Part shown: piece after piece, positions 9,708-17,548 of the stretch
Layout of the letters: each line of letters begins with the position of its first letter
How positions within the stretch are numbered: the first letter of the stretch is position 1
DNA from: Spirogloea muscicola
Taxonomy: Eukaryota; Streptophyta; Zygnematophyceae; Spirogloeales; Spirogloeaceae
DNA: 17,548 nt
Reading direction: 5' to 3'
NCBI GenBank assembly: GCA_009602725.1
Contig: WELB01000039.1
Coordinates: 637,987 to 655,534 of the forward strand
Program-made: the position numbers and the translations under genes
Notes under the pieces: model-generated
What the model was told of the DNA's origin: nothing
Seen by the model: only the letters and a program-made list of their open reading frames with translations
Databases searched by the model: none

Positions 9708-9748
9708 CCCCCCCCCCCCCCCCCCCCCCCCCCCCNCCCCCCCCCCCC
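9708..9748. repeat. Poly-C tract interrupted by an N
   Basis: 28 C's, one N (9736) and 12 C's. The N marks a gap inside the homopolymer, so its true length is unknown. Proline- or glycine-run open frames across it are artefacts of the tract. Confidence 0.95.
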
Positions 9749-11316
9749 GCTATATCTGCTAATTGATTTAATTGAACCGATTGCCATGGTTCGCAGAGCT
9801 GTTTCTTTGACTCCGATGGTGGCGGTGGCTGTGAAAGGCCAGCCTAGTAAACAGCAAATCTTCCAGAAAGACGAAGCAGCTCTTGCGCTCGGGGAGAGAA
9901 ATTCCGTGTATAAGAAACAAATGTAGGCCAAATGGCCAAGTACAAAGGCAAGCACATCTAAAGATCTACATAACCTACAGCAGATTGACCCGCTCAATAA
10001 CCACGGGTCAAAACAAACCCACTTGGGGAGGAGTGCTGTGTAGATCCGGCCCAGCATGTCTACATGTTCGTTATCAGTGGGCGTTTTAGGAATGTCCAAT
10101 CAGTGACACTCTTCTGGCTGCAAGCTACTCTGACTTGCGGTGTTGAGTAGGGTCCGTTGTGCACCCACTTGAAAGACCCGCTTGCAACCCTCGCCCCCTT
10201 CAGACCTTGTTCATTTCTTTCGGAAAAGCATCTTTCGTGAGTGCTGGCCTCTCCAGCCATCGCCTTACTGCAGGGGAGCTGTGCTACTATTTCTGGATGA
10301 AAAAGTAGCCCCTTCTGAACAGGTATGTTTCACCTTCACGGCCAGCGCTTCTGCCGCATACAGTCCTCCTCTCTCCGATTGAGCGTCCGTTCGCAGAAAG
10401 AGTTGAGCAGGCACTCTGTGTGGTCTCTGCATTCCCCGGCTCATTGAGACATTATTTCTTTCGTGAACAAGCTTCTCACAGGCCTTGCGCCCTTTGGAAG
10501 AGCTGCTTCTTCTTCTTACTAGCTGCTAGTCTTCCTGACTTGCAACAGCTACTAGGGGTTACTAAGCGACCATCCTTTGTGGTACTTGCATAGCCAAATA
10601 TTATCTTAGCTTACGAGTGCCAGAAGGATGCACGCTCAACAATCGGAAGTGAGCGCTATTCGGCCTTCGGACCTTGTAGGGCTGGCAACTCACAGCCCTC
10701 GGCCCCTTTGGACCTGCGGCTGCTCACTAGGGGATATTGAGCACCCAGTGGCCACTTGAGTTGCCGTGTGCTTTAACATCTTCTCTGGCCCTTCGAACTT
10801 TGTTCTTTCTTGTGTCTAGGCTGGCCAAGTACAGCCATTGCCCTCTACTGGAAGAGTCGTCAGTCTCCTTCGAATAGCTTAACTTCTCGCAGCCATCACT
10901 ACATCTTCCCCATTCTTACCGCCGCCCTTTAGGGGGGTAAAAAGATGCTATCATTATTCTGAAATGTCACAGGCTTTCATCACTTCTTCCCCTTTTCCAA
11001 CTATCCCACGCTCACGCAGTGCACTTGCGGGCAGGCCGCAGTTTGGCTGCGGTTCTGGGACTCATCGGGGTGCCTTTCTCAGCTGCAGGTGACTCCGACG
11101 TGCGGCTGCTGACTCGGGTTACAAAGCTCCCATTCTCTGTAATCTCTTGCATAACTGTGTGCTTTGGCGCCTTTCGGCCCTTTGGACCTTGTTCATGCGG
11201 CTGTTAATTCAGAGATTGCCAAGTAATTATCTACATGGTTCTTGCTTGGCCATGTATTCATCGCTTGTTGGCTCGTTCGGACCTTGTCCATTGTGGGCTG
11301 GCTTTGCAACAGAAGA

Positions 11317-11395
11317 AAGAAAGTGCTCGCCTTTGTTGATTTTTTTTTTGGGCTGGCTTTTCCAGCCCCTATACTCAATGGGCGAGCACTTTCTT
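11317..11395. repeat. Nested inverted repeat: 15-bp outer arms around a 7-bp hairpin
   Basis: AAGAAAGTGCTCGCC (11317-11331) and GGCGAGCACTTTCTT (11381-11395) are perfect reverse complements. Inside the 49-base interval is GGGCTGG-CTTTT-CCAGCCC (11350-11368), a copy of the repeat family's hairpin, next to a T10 run. It resembles a small terminal-inverted-repeat element or a stable RNA hairpin. It lies about 315 bases upstream of the amidase-gene start. Confidence 0.85.
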
Positions 11396-11710
11396 CCGTG
11401 CTCGCCACCGGCACTCGGTGTGCTTCAGCGCATTTCCTGGCCCCTTCGAACTTGGTTCATTCCCTTTTTTCTGGGCTGGCTAACCACAGCCCAGGAAGAG
11501 TACTTCTTTCTTGTGGCGTTCGCAGCCTGTGCAGTCAGATTCGAACCCCAGGGCGCCTCCCGCTCCTCGGAGCGCCTGCCACGTGTCCCCGCCCACCCCC
11601 CGGGCCAGGGCCAGGGCCAAGGCCCAGGTCCCCTCCCCGCGCCGCCGCCATCGCCGCGGCGCCCGCGCGCCCGCGGCGCGGCCTCCTGGGAAGCCCGGGC
11701 CCAGGCACGG

Positions 11711-14700
11711 ATGGAGGATGACGACGAAGACGGGACGTTCTGCCTGGGCCCGCGCTGCTTCGCGACGCCGCACGAGGGCTACGTGAAGCCGCGCTACTAC
11801 CCCATCCCGCTCGGCCGCGGCCACCGCGTCCCAGGCCGGGTGCGCGCGCGTCGCCTCAGCTTGCCTTTGGCGCCATCGATTTTGATGGAGCTCCTGGTTT
11901 AGGCCTCTCGCCGTCGTCCGCGCCGCACGCCGGAGCCGGCCTTGGCCGCCTTGACAGGGCGCTCATTCGCCTTGTCTCACGCCCGATGCCGGGATGCCCG
12001 AGGGACTGGCCAGGACTGGCGCTGGAAGGTAGCCGTCAAGCTGCGCACGGCCCGCGGCGGTGACGGCGGCGACGGCGGGCCGCCCGCCAAGGCGCAGCGC
12101 TGCTCCCGCCTCTCCATCCTCCGCGGCGTCGCTCTGCCACAATGCCTGCAGCTCGGTGAGCGCCAAGCCCTTGCCGGAGCTCCCTGTGCAGGCCATGGCC
12201 CCCCGGCCCGCTGTCCTCCATTGTACCGCTCACGTCCCGCCGGCCCGCGCGAGCAGGCGACGACGGCCGCTGGCGCTGGCCATGGGTGCCGGTGTCGCTG
12301 CTCGCGGGCCTCAAGCTGGACTTTTGGCTGCCGCACCACGAAGCCAAGCGGCGCCGCCACGGCGAGGAGCTGGTCCACGAGCGCACCCTTGGGGGGGGCC
12401 TGCAGCTCGTCCCGTCGGCGCGCATAAAGGTCATGACCCCCGTATTCGGCAGCCTAGGTGCGTGCCCTCCTCCGACCTCCATGCAGCCTCGATTGCCACC
12501 TGTGCATGGCGAATTCACCTAGCATGCATTGCTGGTCTGGGGCTCTTCCTGCCCCTGGATCTGTGACTCTTTGTTGAGAGATTGGAACATGTCGTCCCGT
12601 AGTGATCTCTAATATGATTTCTCAAGTCCTCTGAATGTCTGAGGTGTGGGATCTACTCCCATGTTTTTATAAATTAGACATAATGTGAGCTGATGCCTTG
12701 CTGGCTCAGCCCTACGCCCGTCCTTGGAGCTGCTGCCACTACCGGCGCTGACTGTGAAGCGAGAATTCGCCTTTGGGAAGGCACAGCTGACTGTGCACGC
12801 CCGCCTGCAGGTCGTTACTTAACTCCCCATGTCAACACAAGCTGGCGCCAAGCCTGTGCCTTGCACTTTGCACTGCATTGTCGTTCCATTGATCAATCAA
12901 TGGCGCCTGATTTGCCGCAAGTGCCTAGCTGCTCAGGCAGACCGCGACGGGAGCGGCCTACGGCTGCCACGGTGGTCGCTGCAACTCGACTGGCGCCCCG
13001 CAGATACGGTGCTCTGTCAACTGACTGTGTCCACCTATGCCAGCACTGCAAGCACTTGCCTTTGACCACATTCAAAGCCGTGGTGCATGACGTGCAGGAA
13101 GTAGGATGCCAAGATGCACTGTGCTGAACACCTTAGCCAGCCTCCATGAGCAGCGAAGTGTCCTCCTTGTGTGCACTCTGCCTTTCGCTGCCATGACTGA
13201 CACGGCTTGCATTATCGGCATACCGATCACAGGCGCGAGTGTTTGCAAAGCCAGAAGCCAGTGCCCTGGCTGTGCAGTACACGCGAGGCTTCCGCATCTC
13301 CAGGGACTGCCGAGCGGTACCCACTCCACCAGCACCTCCTCTCGTCACCTATTTCCCTAGTCATGCCTCACCAATGCATTCATTACGGAAATCCCACTGT
13401 TGGCCTGTCTGCACTCTGCTTATGTTGCTTATCTGCTTCTTCTTGCTGTGGTTCATCCTTGGCGAGCCGAAGCAGCTTGCAGAAGGCTTAGCTGAAATTA
13501 TTGGAACAATGTGGGCAATCAGGTGGTGGCAGGCAATATGGAGGTGCCGGCCAAGGTTACCTCACTGGAGGCATGCAGCCTCTCCCTCCGGGACTTGCTG
13601 CCTCGCAAGCTGCGCCTCACCTCTCTGAAGATCGAGCAGGTCATCGGCACTCGGGTACGCCCTTCAGCCAGCCATGGCTGGCAACAGTAGTGCAGCACAC
13701 CTGGCGGAAAGTAATCTCAGAACCTGGATTGCTACTCTATTACAACACCGTAATTTGATCGTAACCCTTCCTCTAGTCTCTGTCCCATGGATGTCACCCA
13801 TTCTACCCCTTCCTCAACCTGCATACCGCCACAGCAGCGCTGATTGCAGCCGAACATAAGACCCCTTCAATTTTCCCCTCCCCCTCCTCCTCCCTCCGCC
13901 TCCCTTGCTTCCTTCCCCGCTTGTTTCCAAGGGACCACCTTATCTGCTGCTTGTTATTGTAACTGTTGTATAGCAACAGGCTATGGCCTCTCAACTGCTC
14001 TTGACGGTCTTGAGCTGCATCGGCTGTGATAGTAGATGAGAGCCGTGCAGCGCTTGCATCACCTATTCTATCCACTAAGTTGCCGCATTGACTCAATACT
14101 GATGCAATTAAGCAACAGAAATTCGTTGCCCCCTGTGTCCTGGCAGGGCAAGAGAGACCAAATACCTTCGGAGAGGACCTACCTTCAGGCTTCACACCTC
14201 ATTGGTCAGACTGACAAGGTGACGGTTGTTCCTGGCCATTGGATCGATCCAGGATTTGAGCCAGGCGCCCCGGGAGAACGCGAGTTCAATCTTGAGGTAT
14301 GGTCCTTGTCTTTGGCTGGTTGACATTGGTGGTGGGAGCTACACACGAAAGTACTAGAAGCCCGCCATTCAACACTTGCAGGCTCTTGCAGGTGGCCAAC
14401 ACCATTGAGAAGAAGCTGCGAGGCAATGGATGGGATGTTCTTAGGCCCGACAGGGATGCTCCACATCTCTCATGGGAAGCTTATTTGAACTGGGTGGCCA
14501 AGCAGGTCGGTCATATAATGCAATGTCCCCCACTTACATGAGCAGCAAGCTACAGCAATCTAGAGATGCTTGTCATTGATATGAATCTGGCACGTTTCCT
14601 ACTTATGTCACCCACGCAAGGTCTTTGAGATTTTTGCAGACTCTACGAGGTGTGCCTGTGCTGGAAATTCATGGGCAGGTAATTTTGGATGTCCTTTGTC

Positions 14701-15765
14701 TGAGCACTGTGCTGGTGTGCCGATACCCGGTGCTTCTGCTCACGCATGCCCAAGTAGCACAGAGTCCTTTGTGTGTCATGTATGTGTTGCCTCTGCTGTT
14801 GGTATTGACTATTAAGGGCAATGTCTGCTATCATTCTAACCCTGCCGAAGGCATGCATGGGTAAGTTCTACTTTGAAGGCAACAGTGTGCTGCAGTGACT
14901 TTGTCCTTCAGCACCTGACGATCCAGTGCACTGCCATTTTCAGGGCTCTGCAGCTGACTTCCGTGGACTTGTACTCGGAGTGATTGGCGAGAGAAATGCC
15001 CCCCTCAATCGCGTACGTATCACTACCTTCCTCCACCATGTCATGGTACCTTCTTCCACCATGTCTTGCTTATTAAGTGCATGCTCAACACATATGTCTC
15101 TCAGCAGGAGAGCATCTTAGCGTGTCATCTGCCCATCCTGATAGCCAATGGCATTTGCTGTTCGTTTTTTGTAGGAACTTGCCTCACACTTTGGCTATTT
15201 CCCCATGGATTGGCGCGAGCTGGCTGTGCCCCGCAGAGGAGGTGTCATTGTGGAGTGCTTCAATTCAGATGAGGTGCTTGACATTGTATTCAAGCTCAGA
15301 GCCGAGCAATTGGGATGATAAAGAAAGGGGTGCCATTTGCATGCCTTCATGCTTAGCACAGTATGTGCTGGCAAAAATTATTGACCTCCCGAGGGATGTC
15401 TATGCATGCAGGTGCTCCAAATGGCTCCCTGGCATCGAACCTGGGCAGTCGGTCGGCTTGCTTCACGAATCACGCAGTGCATCTTGAGGGCGACGCGCGA
15501 GAAGCGAGCTTCTCGTGGAATCGAAATGCTTGACATTGACGATGAGGATCTTGCAAATGATGAGTTCATAGATCCTCAAGTAGGGTTAACGATGAGCAAC
15601 ACTGTGAGACAGCGGCATAGCTTGCTGCCTTTCTCTCATCACTGATTCTAGGCACCACCAAGTGATTGCTCAAAAGCCATGTGCACTATGATGCAACAGT
15701 CATCATTTATTCGTACGGAAGGGAACTCCCTTTCCTCAGTCAGACATATTGTCTGTCAGAATTAG
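11711..15765 (+). CDS. Strand-rich N-terminal region joined to an Amidase_3-like (N-acetylmuramoyl-L-alanine amidase) domain, 14 exons
   Basis: Exons: 11711-11839, 12014-12155, 12257-12457, 12710-12810, 12937-13008, 13233-13316, 13523-13654, 14147-14296, 14392-14505, 14640-14678, 14944-15012, 15175-15273, 15412-15579, 15652-15765. They total 1614 bases, or 537 residues, with consistent phases. Exon 1 is acidic, then Tyr-rich (EGYVKPRYYPIPLGRG). Residues 44-287 alternate polar and hydrophobic in short strands (WRWKVAVKL, ALTVKREFAFGKAQLTVHA, SALAVQYTRGFRI) and I do not recognise them. Residues 310-445 look like a zinc amidase that cuts the MurNAc-L-Ala bond of peptidoglycan: VVPGHWIDPG (His318), APGEREFNL (Glu331), VPVLEIHGQ (His386), GGVIVECFNSDE (Glu438), i.e. 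all ligands and the catalytic Glu in order. The tail is basic then acidic. No import peptide is evident, so the start could be upstream in the same open frame. The halves could be two genes split in the 492-base intron 13655-14146. The first junction and the 13008 donor are least sure. Confidence 0.75.
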
Positions 15766-16926
15766 AAACAGGGACAGCACCTGTTGAGATACCGCAAGGC
15801 AATGTGCCTTTCTGCCAGCCTCAGAGCGTGCAGCTTTATGCATGAAATCTTGTCATCGGGATCGTCTACCCAATTACCTCCTATTTTATTCAAGGGCACA
15901 GTACTCAGGCCGTGTCTTATATGTGTCACCAAGTGCAAAATGTGAACTTCTTGACCAACCTTGGAAGACTAACGTCCTCTTAGTCCAGATAAGCACATCT
16001 ATGAGAGCATAACCAATCATCTGACATGCCCAATCAATAACCCTGCAAAAACGCTTGAGCCTTACAAGTGGAAATGACTGCGAAGGAGAGAGTGCAAAAG
16101 GATGGGGTAGTAGAATCAGAGAAGGCAATCCCGTCTGGCTCAAGCTAGCATAGCACTTATTCACTTAAAACAGCACCATGGTCATTCATCAGCAGTGCAT
16201 CAGCAGACTTTACCACATGGCTGTTAATTCTAGGTGAGAGATAGAATGGCGGGCTGGAATTGGAAGTTGGGGGTGGCAAAATGGAGGGTAAAGTGTGCTG
16301 CTCATTAAGCGAAACAAAATTGTTGCTGTACAACTCAGTGGCTTACAATCTGTAATAATGGCGGCAATGCGCTCTGGAGAGACCTGCTCCTGCCTAGCTT
16401 GCCTAGCTGGCCAGCGGCTGCATAACCGTAGCCCTACAAGCAACTATTTGTTGCACCAAAAGGGTACATGTACAGCGTCTAAGGGCGGGCAAATAAATGA
16501 CCTTTACACAGGGAGGGGCTAGCTATGACCCAAACATCTATAATCAACAGTGGAGAGCAAAATCGAGGGTGGCGGCGTGGCAACACAGCTCTGGCCTAAA
16601 AGAGGCGGGACAGGCCGCTGACTCCAATCTGGGCCGTGCGCTGGTGCTGGAGGAGGCTGTAGCTATGGACAAGGGGGTTGCAGGGGGGCCGGCTGGGCGG
16701 GGACCCGTTTTCCAACGGCGGCGAGCATGGAACGGGGAGGTCCTGTGGAACCGCCTGCACATGGGCCAGAAAGAGCACCGCAATCAAAACCGGGCACGTC
16801 AAGCACGGTAGATCAGAACGAGAAAATGCGCTTCCGGTGGCGAGCAGCAGTAAGGCTGCAATCCATGGAGAGGGCTACGCAGTCGACAGGACATCTGAGA
16901 CGGCAGCCCGTTGCAAAAGCAGCTGC
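15766..16926. other. Convergent 3' flank; no gene recognised
   Basis: The stretch lies between the stop of the amidase-like gene and the inferred minus-strand gene at the right edge. A plus-strand TGTAA at 16351-16355, 586 bases after the stop, is the best candidate poly(A) signal. Frames from 16500 onward are open on both strands because GC rises, but I found no family motif. Further exons of the right-hand gene may lie around 16600-16926. Confidence 0.5.
16351..16355 (+). terminator. Candidate TGTAA polyadenylation signal for the amidase-like gene
   Basis: TGTAA followed by TAATGG, about 590 bases past the TAG at 15765. This is similar to the roughly 490- and 530-base distances seen for the two minus-strand genes, which would fit long 3' UTRs. 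It is a pentamer match only. Confidence 0.3.
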
Positions 16927-17405
16927 CTGGACGATGGCGGGCGTCTCGACGAGACGAGCGAACGCGGCAGAGGGCCAGATGAAGGGCTGCCTGGTGCCGG
17001 CAACTCACGAGGCCCTGCTCTCTCGTCTGTGACAGGGCCACTGCTCGCCCACCACGGACCATGCGAGGGGAAGGTCGGGGTGAGACGCACCTTGCGCAGG
17101 AAGATGTCGAGGATCTCGCGACTCTCGTCGCCGTCGGGCCGCACGCTCAGCAGGCTGTGGCACCCCAATGGCCAGATGGCAAGAGCGCGGCTGTCAGGAA
17201 AATTCGCAGCTTGGGCAGGGCATCCATCGACATGGGCAGCGAGAGCTCGGGCGCGCGCTGGCTGGGAAGGCCTCCCGGAGGCGGGGGCTTGCTTTGCTCA
17301 CCAGCGGCGGCGGCGGGGGCGGGCTGCAGAGTCGAGCGCGGCGGCGGCGGAGGAGGAGGGCCGGCGGGGGCGCGGGCAGACGAGCTCCGCGGGCGGCGGC
17401 GGGTG
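16927..17405 (-). CDS. Unrecognised gene, 5' part, partial at the contig end
   Basis: Codon-like exons on the minus strand: 17405-17232 (Pro/Ala/Arg-rich, ending RAPELSLP), 17154-17091 (LLSVRPDGDESREILDIFLRK, donor GTGCGT) and 16986 to about 16927 (PFIWPSAAFARLVETPAIVQ). Phases fit: the first junction is phase 2, with intron 17231-17155 of 77 bases; the second is phase 0, with intron 17090-16987 of 104 bases. The middle and last pieces look like genuine conserved protein, but I cannot name the family. The 3' end and start codon are not established. Residues upstream of 17405 would come from sequencing adapter and must be ignored. Confidence 0.4.

Positions 17406-17548
<143 letters not shown>

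Larger units (their letters stand above)
9281..11515. repeat. Degenerate repeat family with GGCTG...CAGCC hairpin core; no gene seen
   Basis: A T-rich lead, a short hairpin GGCTG(G)-N-(C)CAGCC, then words like CCCTTTGGAAGAGC and ACTTCTTTCTTG recur through about 2.2 kb. Hairpin arms are at 9293-9297/9305-9309, 10243-10247/10253-10257, 10678-10684/10693-10699, 10819-10823/10832-10836, 11350-11356/11362-11368 and 11471-11478/11487-11494 (8 bp, perfect). A copy of the flank without a clear hairpin is near 10478-10510 (GCGCCCTTTGGAAGAGCTGCTTCTTC). The loops differ while the arms stay paired. Frames are open but motif-free. No target-site duplication or transposase is visible, so the element class is unknown. 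Confidence 0.65.

Noticed and set aside
9659-10099. Open frames with long Pro or Gly runs across the poly-C tract
   Set aside because: They arise from the C homopolymer and its N; no domain or codon pattern supports them.
11530-11560. tRNA-like T-loop GGTTCGAATC on the minus strand
   Set aside because: The flanking bases do not form the T-stem, and no acceptor or anticodon arms were found around it.
15488-15510. Hairpin CGAGAAG-CGAG-CTTCTCG
   Set aside because: It is a 7-bp stem within a coding exon of the amidase-like gene, where Arg/Glu codon usage explains it.

Overview
The window reads as one nuclear contig of a green alga, most likely a core chlorophyte of Trebouxiophyceae type. The genes are broken by many short introns, and first exons are very GC-rich and Ala/Arg/Pro-rich. 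Several candidate 3' ends carry TGTAA, the green-algal poly(A) signal. The protein families are eukaryotic and plant-like. It looks like a complete draft contig. It starts inside a gene, contains three single-base N gaps in extreme-GC sequence, and ends in untrimmed Illumina adapter plus a 124-base A run.

Layout: (1) 1-1386, plus: the spliceosome factor SYF2, lacking its 5' end. (2) 2674-5214, minus: an organelle-type rhomboid intramembrane protease in seven exons, convergent with SYF2. Its transmembrane core is intact, but its N-terminal exon has an unresolved reading frame. (3) 6432-8387, minus: a seven-exon gene whose spliced product carries both signatures of the plant YABBY transcription factors, a C2C2 zinc finger with the exact 20-residue spacing and the HMG-like YABBY box. 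(4) 9090-9266, plus: a fragment resembling the C-terminus of a chymotrypsin-family protease, next to an N. (5) About 9281-11515: a low-coding region with a poly-C tract and a degenerate repeat family built around GGCTG...CAGCC hairpins. (6) 11711-15765, plus: a 14-exon gene joining a strand-rich N-terminal half of unknown function to an Amidase_3-like zinc amidase domain of bacterial/cyanobacterial type. (7) About 16927-17405, minus: the 5' part of an unrecognised gene that runs into the adapter artefact.

The genes do not form a pathway. The point of most interest is the YABBY protein, from a family usually discussed as a land-plant leaf and organ-polarity regulator. Second is the plastid-era amidase domain in a nuclear gene. 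Third, three of about 28 inferred introns use a GC donor with the same GCATG start. All gene models were spliced by eye, using reading-frame phase and family similarity. Exon edges not supported by a conserved motif may be off by several codons.
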